A DNA stretch of 13,682 nt from CAZJHX01 sp964545715 (GTDB taxonomy: Bacteria > Myxococcota_A > UBA9042 > GCA-2863065), in the NCBI GenBank assembly GCA_964545715.1, contig CAZJHX010000223.1, positions 1 through 13,682 of the forward strand. The letters are read 5' to 3'. Positions 1 through 6,068 of this stretch are shown piece after piece; positions within the stretch are counted from its first letter, which is position 1; each line of letters begins with the position of its first letter. A model generated the notes under the pieces. It was not told where the DNA came from. It was given only the letters and a program-made list of their open reading frames with translations, and searched no databases. Made by a program: the position numbers and the translations under genes.

Positions 1-237
1 CCCAAGCCCGCGCCTAAGCTAGAAGAGAAGCCCAAGCCCGCGCCCAAGCCCACGGAGAAGCCAAAGGTCGAGGAGAAGCCCAAGCCCGCCGAGAAGCCAA
101 AGGCGCCCGCCAAGCCCGAGACCAAGCCCGCACCAAAGCCGGAGGCCAAGCCCGAAGCCAAGCCGGCCGCAAAGCCTGAAACCAAGCCTGAAACCAAGCC
201 CGAGACGAAGCCCACCGAAAAAAGCGCCCCGAAATGA
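1..237 (+). CDS. C-terminal tail of a Lys/Pro/Ala-rich protein (5' end outside the window)
   Basis: Frame 1 is open from the first base to a TGA at 235-237 and gives 78 residues made almost only of K, P, A, E and T in KPxP, KPEA and KPET units, ending KSAPK. There is no folded domain, membrane segment or catalytic motif in the visible part. Such low-complexity, positively charged, proline-rich stretches are known as extended linkers or tails, for example the periplasm-spanning part of TonB-like proteins or the ends of envelope proteins. Because the tail ends the protein, a TonB C-terminal domain is absent, so a simple TonB is unlikely. The function cannot be named from this fragment. The reading is supported by strict codon periodicity and by the absence of stops in this frame. 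Confidence 0.8.
   Translation, partial: PKPAPKLEEKPKPAPKPTEKPKVEEKPKPAEKPKAPAKPETKPAPKPEAKPEAKPAAKPETKPETKPETKPTEKSAPK
112..210 (+). repeat. 12-base tandem codon repeats encoding KPE(T/A)
   Basis: Within the tail of the first gene, units of the form AAG-CCN-GAR-ACN/GCN recur with a 12-base period. The three cleanest copies are at 172-183, 184-195 and 196-207. Earlier copies differ at wobble positions or by small insertions. This is a coding repeat that can expand or contract in frame; it is not a CRISPR or regulatory array. Confidence 0.6.
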
Positions 238-243
238 GAGCCC

Positions 244-307
244 GGGGAATAATCCCCCAGCTCGGTGCGTAAGCGGGTTCGCACCCTAAGGGTAGTCAGG
301 TGCGCAC
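244..307. other. Leader with two small hairpins and a palindrome before the lipid kinase gene
   Basis: Three symmetrical elements lie close together downstream of the first gene. GGGGA (244-248) pairs with TCCCC (253-257) around a 4-base loop. GGTGCG (264-269) pairs with CGCACC (280-285) around a 10-base loop that can add two A-T pairs. GTGCGCAC (300-307) is a perfect 8-base palindrome that repeats part of the preceding stem. No T-tract follows any of them, so they are not classical intrinsic terminators. They could end transcription of the upstream gene weakly, shape the leader RNA or bind a protein; the sequence does not decide. Confidence 0.3.
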
Positions 308-345
308 TTTCAGCGCAAACACCTCCGGATCCAACCCTAACCCAT

Positions 346-351
346 TGTAAT
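346..351 (+). promoter_or_regulatory. Possible -10 element (TGTAAT) for the seven-gene unit
   Basis: TGTAAT matches five of six bases of the sigma-70 -10 consensus and lies in the only AT-rich patch of the 184-base spacer. No good -35 hexamer is seen 16-18 bases upstream, so an activator or an alternative sigma factor would be needed. Transcription from here would begin near 358, leaving a leader of about 64 bases before the ATG at 422. The earlier ATG at 368 would then have almost no leader. Confidence 0.22.
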
Positions 352-409
352 AAAAGACCATGGCAACATGGTGCACATCTTGCTTCTAGCGGGCCCCGAA
401 GTGTTCTTC

Positions 410-414
410 AGGAG
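410..414 (+). promoter_or_regulatory. Ribosome binding site deciding the lipid kinase start
   Basis: AGGAG sits 7 bases before the ATG at 422. The alternative in-frame ATG at 368 has no purine-rich site upstream, so this site favours the shorter protein. Confidence 0.65.
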
Positions 415-421
415 CTCGTCT

Positions 422-1438
422 ATGCAAGCGCAGTCAGACTTCGCAGTTATGCTCAACGCCAACGCCCGCCGGGTCACCGACCGGGTTCGCGACAACATTG
501 AGCGCCTGGTTGCCCCCGAGCACATCTACTACAGCCACTCGCAGTCCGAGTCGCTGGACATCACCGCAGAGATCGCATCACAGGGCTACCCCACCGTCTT
601 CACCGGCGGCGGCGACGGCACCCTGTGCAAGTTCATCAACGACTACATCGAGGTCGAGCGCCCCGCGTCGCTGCGTGACTCTTCCCCCAACATCGGCGTG
701 CTGCACCTGGGCACGGGCAACGCGGTTGCCAGCATCGTCTCGTCGGGCAACTACGAGTGCGACCTGCAGTCGTACGTCGACCGCCGCTCCACAGACTTCC
801 AGAAGCTGTGGCTCGTGCAGGCCGAGGGCAAGCGCTTCCCGTTCGGCGGGCTGGGCTGGGACGCGGAGATCCTCAACGATTACGTTCACCTGAAAGAGAG
901 CTACGCCTCTAACCGCATCATGAAACCGGTCATGCAGAACCTGGGCGGATACTTCGCCGCGTTCTTCGGCCGCACGATGCCCCGCGCATTCACAAACGCG
1001 CTCAAGCGCAAGGTGCGAACCGAGGTTCGCATCACCAACCTCGGCTCCGAGGCACACGCGCTGTGGGCCGGTGAGTCCGTCAAGGCCTACGGTCGTGGCG
1101 AGGTGCTGTACGAGGGTCCGTCCAACGTGACCATGTTCGGCGGCTGCCCCTACTACGGCCACGGCTTCACGGTGCTGCCGTACGCCATGACGCGTCCCGG
1201 GTTCTTCAACCTGCGCGTCTGCCGCATGGGCCTGGGCAGTGTCCTGGCGAACCTTCCGAAGATCTGGAAGGGCAAGTACGTGGGCGAGGGCCTCATCGAC
1301 TGGCACGCCAACCACGTGCGCATCGACTTCAGCGAGCCCGTGCCGTACCAGTACGGCGGCGACGCCCAGGGTTATCGCGACTCGATCGAGGTCCGTACGA
1401 CGCCGCTCGATACGTTGAACCTGCTCCGCTTTATCTAA
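422..1438 (+). CDS. Diacylglycerol/sphingosine kinase family lipid kinase
   Basis: This 338-residue protein belongs to the DAGK-catalytic/LCB5/YegS fold of ATP-dependent lipid kinases, which phosphorylate a lipid hydroxyl (diacylglycerol, sphingoid base or a related lipid) at the membrane surface. The family nucleotide-binding motif GGGDGT is at residues 62-67, followed by LGTGN at 96-100 and GLGWDAE at 143-149 opening the second, beta-rich domain. The N-terminal strand FAVMLNANARR is also typical. I chose the ATG at 422 because AGGAG (410-414) lies 7 bases before it and the family begins near this residue. An in-frame ATG at 368 would add 18 residues and has no ribosome site. The gene is the first of a close-packed unit and is followed 27 bases later by an extended SDR, so its substrate is probably a lipid those enzymes also handle. 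The exact substrate cannot be read from the sequence. Confidence 0.9.
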   Translation: MQAQSDFAVMLNANARRVTDRVRDNIERLVAPEHIYYSHSQSESLDITAEIASQGYPTVFTGGGDGTLCKFINDYIEVERPASLRDSSPNIGVLHLGTGNAVASIVSSGNYECDLQSYVDRRSTDFQKLWLVQAEGKRFPFGGLGWDAEILNDYVHLKESYASNRIMKPVMQNLGGYFAAFFGRTMPRAFTNALKRKVRTEVRITNLGSEAHALWAGESVKAYGRGEVLYEGPSNVTMFGGCPYYGHGFTVLPYAMTRPGFFNLRVCRMGLGSVLANLPKIWKGKYVGEGLIDWHANHVRIDFSEPVPYQYGGDAQGYRDSIEVRTTPLDTLNLLRFI

Positions 1439-1465
1439 GCGATCGCTTCTACTACAGTCGTCCGA

Positions 1466-2479
1466 ATGAAGCGGGACGACGTCTACTCACCCAAGAAAGC
1501 TCTTGTCACCGGCGGGGCCGGCTTTATCGGCGCCAGCCTGGTGCACATCCTCGTCGATGAGGGTGTCAGCACCCGCGTGATGGTCATGCCGGGCGACCCG
1601 GCCACCAACCTGGACGACCTGCGCGGCCGCGTGGAGGTCGTGGAGGGCGACCTGCTGGACCCGGCATCGCTCGACCGCGCTATGGACGGCTGCGACACGC
1701 TCTTCAACTTTGCCGCCATCTACGCCATCTGGCTGCGCACGCCACGTCTTATGTTCGACGTTAACGTCCAGGGCTCGCGCAACGTGATGGAGGCCGCCCA
1801 GCGGGCGGGTGTGCAGCGCATTGTGCACACGTCCTCCATCGCCGCCGTCGGCTGCCGGGGTGACGGTACGCCCGCCGACGAGACCTGCATGTTCAACGAG
1901 TGGGATGTGGCCAGCGACTACGTGCTGTCCAAGTACATCTCCGAGCTGGAGGTCCTGCGCATGGTCGGCGAGGGCCTGCCCGCGGTCATCTGCAACCCGG
2001 CGTTTCCGTTCGGATGGGGCGACGTGGGGCCGACGCCGACGGGCGAGATCGTTCGCAACATCCTGCGCGGCTTTCCCATCTACTTCGACGGCGGCTTCAA
2101 CGCGGTTGGCGTTAAGGACGTCGCCATGGGGCACTGGCTGGCCGCCAAATGCGGCCAGATCGGCCGACGCTACATCCTGGGCAATGAGAATTTGACGTAC
2201 ATTCAGTTTGCCCGGCGCGTGGCCGAGATCGCGGGCATCAAGGCCCCCAAAATCCGCATGGGCCGCGGCGCCCTGCTCGCGGTGGGCAAGCTCGGCGACT
2301 TTGTGGCGGACAACATCACGCACAAGACCCCGCTGGCGGCCGAGACCACCGTCACGTATGCGGTTGGTCGCAACCTCTACTTCGACGTCTCGCGCGCCAA
2401 AGACGAGCTGGGCTACGACCCGGCGCCAATCGAAGAGCCGATCCGCGAAGCTGTCCGCTGGTTCCGCAACAGAAAATAG
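1466..2479 (+). CDS. NAD(P)-dependent epimerase/dehydratase, extended SDR (HpnA/dihydroflavonol-4-reductase type)
   Basis: This 337-residue protein is an extended short-chain dehydrogenase/reductase, which uses NAD(P)(H) to oxidise, reduce or epimerise a bound substrate. The Rossmann motif TGGAGFIG is at 15-22 (G16, G19, G22), with GDLLD at 61-65 placing the adenine-binding Asp. HTSS at 121-124 supplies the active-site Ser/Thr, and YVLSK at 152-156 is the YxxxK pair. The stretch NPAFPFGWGD followed by PTPTG (177-193) closely follows the pattern of hopanoid-associated sugar epimerase (HpnA) and dihydroflavonol-reductase-like proteins. Length is normal for that group. It lies 27 bases after the lipid kinase and 24 before a second SDR, consistent with co-transcription. 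No clear ribosome site precedes the ATG; the start is chosen because it puts the first strand 11 residues in, as usual. A lipid, sterol or ceramide-type keto group are all possible substrates. Confidence 0.88.
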   Translation: MKRDDVYSPKKALVTGGAGFIGASLVHILVDEGVSTRVMVMPGDPATNLDDLRGRVEVVEGDLLDPASLDRAMDGCDTLFNFAAIYAIWLRTPRLMFDVNVQGSRNVMEAAQRAGVQRIVHTSSIAAVGCRGDGTPADETCMFNEWDVASDYVLSKYISELEVLRMVGEGLPAVICNPAFPFGWGDVGPTPTGEIVRNILRGFPIYFDGGFNAVGVKDVAMGHWLAAKCGQIGRRYILGNENLTYIQFARRVAEIAGIKAPKIRMGRGALLAVGKLGDFVADNITHKTPLAAETTVTYAVGRNLYFDVSRAKDELGYDPAPIEEPIREAVRWFRNRK

Positions 2480-2493
2480 ACCGTATGGTCTCG

Positions 2494-2506
2494 GGAGAAC
2501 GACTTG
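2494..2506 (+). promoter_or_regulatory. Ribosome binding site and TTG start of the DHPR-like SDR
   Basis: GGAG at 2494-2497 is followed after 6 bases by TTG (2504-2506). No ATG or GTG near this point gives a complete Rossmann strand, so the rare TTG start is well supported. Confidence 0.65.
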
Positions 2507-3202
2507 AGCAAGTTCAAAGGCCGGCATGTAGTCGTCACCGGGGGCAGCGGCGCCCTGGGCGGCGCGGTGGTCGCCAACCTGATCGACGGCGGCGCGATCT
2601 GTCATCTCGCGGACCGGCGCACGCCCGACAAGTCCCGGTGCCCGCATCGCGACCACGCAGACGTACACATGCACTACGAGGTGGATGTGACCGACGAGGC
2701 CTCTGTCGGAGAGTTCTACGCGGGGTTGCCCGAGCTGTATGCGTCGATTCACTGCGCGGGCGCCTTCGCGATGGCACCGCTGACGGAGACGACGTTGAGC
2801 GACTTCCGCCGGATGCTGGATATCAACCTGACCAGCGCGTTCTTGTGCTGCCGGGAGGCGACGCGCGCCATTCGCGACAGCGGCGGCGAGGGTCGGCTGG
2901 TGAACATCATCGCCCGACCGGCGATCAGCCCGTGCGGCGGCATGACCGCGTATGCTGTCTCCAAGGCGGCCATCGCGTCGCTGACGCAGTGCTTGTCGGA
3001 AGAGCTGCGCGGTGAGGGCATCTTCGTAAACGCGGTCGCGCCCTCCATTTTTGACACGCCGGGCAATCGCGCCGCCATGCCGGACGCTGACCACGACAGC
3101 TGGGCGAAACCTGAGGCGCTGGCCAGCACGATTCACTTTCTGGCCTCTCCTTACAATCAGGTCACCAGCGGTGCGCTGGTCCCCGTGTACGGCCGCGCGT
3201 GA
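2504..3202 (+). CDS. Classical SDR related to dihydropteridine reductase (Ala in place of catalytic Ser)
   Basis: A 232-residue classical short-chain dehydrogenase. The cofactor motif TGGSGALG is at 12-19, HCAGA at 83-87 stands for the NNAG strand, N108 is the structural Asn, and YAVSK (150-154) gives the Tyr/Lys pair. The residue 13 before the Tyr, normally Ser, is Ala137. Mammalian dihydropteridine reductase has the same replacement, and its C-terminal signature (DTPxNRxxMPxADxxSW) is matched here by DTPGNR (184-189) and MPDADHDSW (192-200). This places the protein in the DHPR-like SDR group, which in bacteria is mostly uncharacterised; quinonoid pteridine reduction is possible but unproven. 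The start is TTG, with GGAG (2494-2497) 6 bases upstream. Its stop overlaps the next gene's GTG by four bases, so translation of the two is probably coupled. Confidence 0.87.
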   Translation: MSKFKGRHVVVTGGSGALGGAVVANLIDGGAICHLADRRTPDKSRCPHRDHADVHMHYEVDVTDEASVGEFYAGLPELYASIHCAGAFAMAPLTETTLSDFRRMLDINLTSAFLCCREATRAIRDSGGEGRLVNIIARPAISPCGGMTAYAVSKAAIASLTQCLSEELRGEGIFVNAVAPSIFDTPGNRAAMPDADHDSWAKPEALASTIHFLASPYNQVTSGALVPVYGRA

Positions 3203-4143
3203 TCAGAGCCGCCACGCGGCGTGACGTATGCTTCGCCCTGGCACAGCTGCTGAAGGGCGGAATCGGGGCGTCTGAGAGCGTGCGGCTGGCCGCCGAAAAC
3301 ACCGCACCGGCCGCCACCGCCCAGCTAAACGCAATGCGTGCGCGCCTGGATCGAGGCTCCACGATCTCCGACGCCATGAAGGTGGCGGACGGCTTGTTCA
3401 CACCGCAGCAGGTCACCCTGGTGGAGTCGTTTGAGCCGATCGGGACGCCGGCGGCCGGCTTTGCCACGATAGCGGCGCTGATCGACGAGCACATCGCCGA
3501 TCGGCGTCAGCTGATCCTGGGCGCGGCCTACCCCACGTTGCTGCTTTTCGTGAACTGCTTCGTGTCGCCGATCGGGCTGCTCCGACAGTCCACCGGCGCC
3601 TACACCAGCGGGGTCTTTCGAGAGCTGGCGACGCTGGTGATCATCGGGGCGCTGCACGGCCTGCTGCTGCCGCCGCTGTTCAAGTCGGCCCGACTGCGCC
3701 GCGCGGCCTGGCGCCTGCCGTGGCCGGCCACCGTGTATGTCGCCGGCGTGCGCGCCATCTTCTGCCGCACGCTGGGTCGCAACCTGGCCGCCGGTGTGGC
3801 CGCGATCGATGCCCTCCGCAGCGCAGCACGCGTCGCGGGCGATCCGACCGCCATCGACAAGCTGCGCCGGGCCGAGCCACTGATCGAGAAGACCGGGCTG
3901 GCCGCCCAGCTCGTCGCGACCGGGCTGGTCAGCGGTACGGAGGCGACCATGGTGACCGCCGGCCAACACACGGGCACGCTACCGGATGCGTTGGAGAAGG
4001 CCGCGGACCGCTACTCCGAGGCTCGCCGACGTGGCCGGGCCGCGGTGCTCAAGACGATCGGCGCAATCGTCACGGCGATCGTGGCGCTGGTCATCGCCCG
4101 CACGGTCATCACAACCTACCAGTCGATGTTCAGCCAGTTGTGA
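3199..4143 (+). CDS. Orphan type II secretion system F-domain (GspF/PilC-like) inner-membrane protein
   Basis: This 314-residue protein has the two-copy T2SSF layout. A cytoplasmic helical domain (about 8-100: FALAQLLKGGI, then DRGSTISDAM) is followed by two membrane segments (about 105-127 and 142-161), a second helical domain (about 185-280, with VTAGQHTGTLPDALEKAA at 252-269 matching the aGE-sGtL-eaLe signature) and a final membrane segment (286-305). GspF and PilC form the inner-membrane platform that works with a GspE/PilB ATPase in type II secretion or type IV pilus assembly. It is shorter than the usual ~400 residues because the N-terminal cytoplasmic segment is missing, and the first-domain aGE-sG motif is degraded (VESFEPIGTPAAG). 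No ATPase, pseudopilin or secretin is nearby. It begins with GTG inside the SDR stop (4-base overlap). Confidence 0.85.
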   Translation: MIRAATRRDVCFALAQLLKGGIGASESVRLAAENTAPAATAQLNAMRARLDRGSTISDAMKVADGLFTPQQVTLVESFEPIGTPAAGFATIAALIDEHIADRRQLILGAAYPTLLLFVNCFVSPIGLLRQSTGAYTSGVFRELATLVIIGALHGLLLPPLFKSARLRRAAWRLPWPATVYVAGVRAIFCRTLGRNLAAGVAAIDALRSAARVAGDPTAIDKLRRAEPLIEKTGLAAQLVATGLVSGTEATMVTAGQHTGTLPDALEKAADRYSEARRRGRAAVLKTIGAIVTAIVALVIARTVITTYQSMFSQL

Positions 4144-4158
4144 TAACGTCCTGCGCCG

Positions 4159-4530
4159 ATGGACTCACGACCCGCTATATCTCTGCTCAGTGCCCTGTTT
4201 GCGCTCGGCGTTTGGACCGGCTGCAAAGGCAACGCCGGCGGCGATGAGCTGTTCGATAGCGCCTGCGCGCGCTGCCACGGCGAGCAGGGCGAAGGCGGCA
4301 TCGAGACCCGCGGCAAGAAATCCCGCGATCTGACGGACCCAAAATGGCAGGCCACGGTCACCGACGCCGAGCTGCGACAGATTATCCGCAACGGACGCGG
4401 CGAGATGCCGGCCTTCGGCACGGTGCTCACCATCGATCGCATCGACAAGATCGTGAAGCACATCCGGTCGCTCAAGCAGCCGGAAGCTGAACCCAAAGCC
4501 CCGGAAGCCGAACCCAAAGCCAAGGAGTAA
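4159..4530 (+). CDS. Monohaem c-type cytochrome, probable lipoprotein
   Basis: A 123-residue class I c-type cytochrome. The haem-attachment motif CARCH is at 36-40, and M83 in the GEMPAFG loop is the expected distal haem ligand. The helix that follows, typical of the fold, runs to about 105. The N-terminus is a signal sequence (about 1-21) ending at C22; the -1 Gly and -2 Thr fit a lipobox but -3 is Trp, so lipid attachment is likely but not certain. The protein would carry single electrons on the periplasmic side. The last 15 residues are two copies of PEAEPKA plus KE, an unstructured tail made by a DNA duplication. The gene starts 15 bases after the F-domain gene with no obvious ribosome site. 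The ribosome site of the next gene lies in its last codons. Confidence 0.88.
   Translation: MDSRPAISLLSALFALGVWTGCKGNAGGDELFDSACARCHGEQGEGGIETRGKKSRDLTDPKWQATVTDAELRQIIRNGRGEMPAFGTVLTIDRIDKIVKHIRSLKQPEAEPKAPEAEPKAKE
4480..4521 (+). repeat. Tandem 21-base duplication in the cytochrome tail
   Basis: Positions 4480-4500 and 4501-4521 are adjacent copies of the same 21 bases differing at a single position (T in the first copy, C in the second, synonymous). Each copy encodes PEAEPKA, so the duplication stays in frame and only lengthens the C-terminal tail. Confidence 0.85.
4522..4527 (+). promoter_or_regulatory. Ribosome binding site of the thioredoxin-fold gene, inside the cytochrome gene
   Basis: AAGGAG overlaps the last two sense codons of the cytochrome gene (stop at 4528-4530) and lies 9 bases before the ATG at 4537. 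This arrangement usually ties translation of the second gene to the first. Confidence 0.7.
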
Positions 4531-4536
4531 CCCCCA

Positions 4537-5115
4537 ATGGCGCTGACGCCCTCGACCATGCTTCCGCTCGGCACCGCCGCCCCGGCGTTCACACTCAAAA
4601 ACGTGGTGTCCTCAGAAGAGGTGAGCCCGGCAGCAGCCGCGGGAAAGCCGCTGCTGGTGATGTTCATCTGCAACCACTGCCCTTTTGTGGTGCACGTGCG
4701 CGACGTGATGGTCGACCTGGCCAACAAATACGCCGACCAGGGCGTGGCCGTCATCGCGATCAACGCCAACAGCCTGGCGACACACCCGCAGGACGGCCCG
4801 GAGCCCATGAAAGCCATGGCCACGCACGAGGGGTGGCGCTTCCCGTATTGCTTCGACGAGACCCAGGAGGTCGCCAAAGCCTACAAGGCGGCCTGCACGC
4901 CGGACTTCTACGTCTTTGACGCCAACCACAAGCTGACCTATCGGGGACAGCTGGACGACTCGCGCCCGGGCAACGGCATGAAGGTCACCGGCGCCGATCT
5001 CCGCGCCGCGCTGGACGCCACACTGTCGGGACAAGATGTCGGTGCGGAGCAGCGACCCAGCATCGGGTGCAATATCAAGTGGATACGCGGTAACGAGCCC
5101 GACTACTTCGGTTAG
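4537..5115 (+). CDS. Thioredoxin-fold protein of the AhpC/TSA-like CNHC family
   Basis: A 192-residue thioredoxin-fold protein. The redox motif is C45-N-H-C48 in the stretch FICNHCPFV, a widespread bacterial family usually annotated simply as thioredoxin family or redoxin. Further family marks are ACTPDF (119-124), whose Pro122 is the cis-proline next to the active site, and a third conserved Cys178 in SIGCNIKW near the C-terminus. No signal peptide is seen, so it should be cytoplasmic. The family is thought to act as a thiol-disulfide reductase or a peroxiredoxin-like enzyme, but its true substrates are poorly known. Length is normal. The ATG at 4537 has a good ribosome site. It directly follows a c-type cytochrome, giving a small redox pair. 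The spare Cys120 and Cys178 could form a second disulfide; that is inference. Confidence 0.9.
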   Translation: MALTPSTMLPLGTAAPAFTLKNVVSSEEVSPAAAAGKPLLVMFICNHCPFVVHVRDVMVDLANKYADQGVAVIAINANSLATHPQDGPEPMKAMATHEGWRFPYCFDETQEVAKAYKAACTPDFYVFDANHKLTYRGQLDDSRPGNGMKVTGADLRAALDATLSGQDVGAEQRPSIGCNIKWIRGNEPDYFG

Positions 5116-5156
5116 CAGCGTTGCAAGAAGCGGCTCGGCGCAGTACGAATCAGTGC

Positions 5157-6038
5157 ATGAAATACCTGTTGATATCGCTGACGTTGGTTGTGGGCCTGGG
5201 CTGTCAGGCTAAGAAGGACGCCGGGCTGGACAAGAAGATGGCCACGGCCAAGAAGGGCGAGGAGACCGCCAAAGCGGCGGCCGAGGCCAAGGCCGCCGAA
5301 GAAAAGGCCGCCGCTGAGAAGATCGCGGAAGAAGCCGCCAACAAGCGGGAGGCCGAGCGCCAGGCGCGGCTGGCGGACATGCCAGAAGGCAACAACAAGC
5401 CCACAGAAGAGGTCGCCACGGACGACGACGAGCGCGCGATCATCGACGAGCTTGGGAAGCCGGGGACGTTCGAGAAGATGGCGCGCAAGGTGCGAAAGAA
5501 CCGCAAGAAGTACGAGCCCTTGATGATCAAGGCGCTGCGCCACACCAGCGAGAACGTGCGCACCCAGGTCGCGCGCATCTTCGTGATGAACAAGTGGAAG
5601 AACGAGGCGGTCACGGCGGCGATGTCGGCGGCGATGCTGGCCGAGGCCAACGACATCATCCGGGAGAACTGGGGCTACGACTTCCGGCTGTACATCGCGA
5701 TGGAGACGCCCAAAGGCGAAGAGATCACCACCGACATGCTGCCGGCCGTGCACCGCGCCTTCAACCGCGCTCAAGGCGCCGGCGCGTACAGCAACCTGGC
5801 GGAGACGCTGTGCGTCAACAACTACGAGAAGGCGCTGCCTGACATCTATAAGAAGCTGGAGGGTGAGGAGGACGTGATGAAGATCCAGTTCCTGTTAGCC
5901 GCCCTCAAGCGGATGCCGCGGGAGTCCCACAAAGAGAAGACTGAGCGCTTTCTGGCGCACTCCAACGAGCTGGTGCGCCTGCGCGCCAAAGAGGTCATGG
6001 AGTCCGTCGCCGCGGCCGCTGCCGAGGGCGCCAAATAG
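5157..6038 (+). CDS. Putative lipoprotein with a charged coiled coil and HEAT-like helical repeats
   Basis: A 293-residue protein of unknown function. The N-terminus MKYLLISLTLVVGLGC is a clean lipoprotein signal with lipobox GLGC (Cys16). Residues about 20-75 are almost entirely A, K and E with heptad-like spacing, predicted to form a long single helix or coiled coil. An acidic linker (about 84-95) follows. From about 97 to the end the sequence is all-helical with amphipathic pairs suggesting HEAT/Armadillo-type repeats (for example KYEPLMIKALRH and ELVRLRAKEVME). Such repeats bind other proteins, so an envelope scaffold role is possible. I chose ATG 5157 because it starts the signal peptide directly; an upstream in-frame TTG at 5121 would put 12 non-hydrophobic residues before it. 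It is the last gene of the + strand unit, 30 bases from a convergent gene. Confidence 0.8.
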   Translation: MKYLLISLTLVVGLGCQAKKDAGLDKKMATAKKGEETAKAAAEAKAAEEKAAAEKIAEEAANKREAERQARLADMPEGNNKPTEEVATDDDERAIIDELGKPGTFEKMARKVRKNRKKYEPLMIKALRHTSENVRTQVARIFVMNKWKNEAVTAAMSAAMLAEANDIIRENWGYDFRLYIAMETPKGEEITTDMLPAVHRAFNRAQGAGAYSNLAETLCVNNYEKALPDIYKKLEGEEDVMKIQFLLAALKRMPRESHKEKTERFLAHSNELVRLRAKEVMESVAAAAAEGAK

Positions 6039-6068
6039 CTCTGACAGCCCCCTGGTGCGAGGTCCAGA

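Noticed and set aside
112..210. Regular repeats as a possible CRISPR or regulatory array
   Set aside because: The period is 12 bases with no spacers and it keeps the reading frame of a K/P-rich protein.
578..1315. Open frame of 245 codons on the - strand inside the lipid kinase gene
   Set aside because: Antisense shadow of a gene with intact family motifs; no ribosome site and no recognisable domain.
1487..3136. Long open frame on the - strand (about 549 codons) opposite the two SDR genes
   Set aside because: It lies exactly antisense to two genes with clear SDR motifs, has an Arg/Ala/His-rich shadow composition and shows no domain. Long antisense frames are expected in GC-rich DNA.
6039..6068. 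Terminator in the convergent gap
   Set aside because: Only 30 bases, and no stem of useful length or T-tract could be found on either strand.
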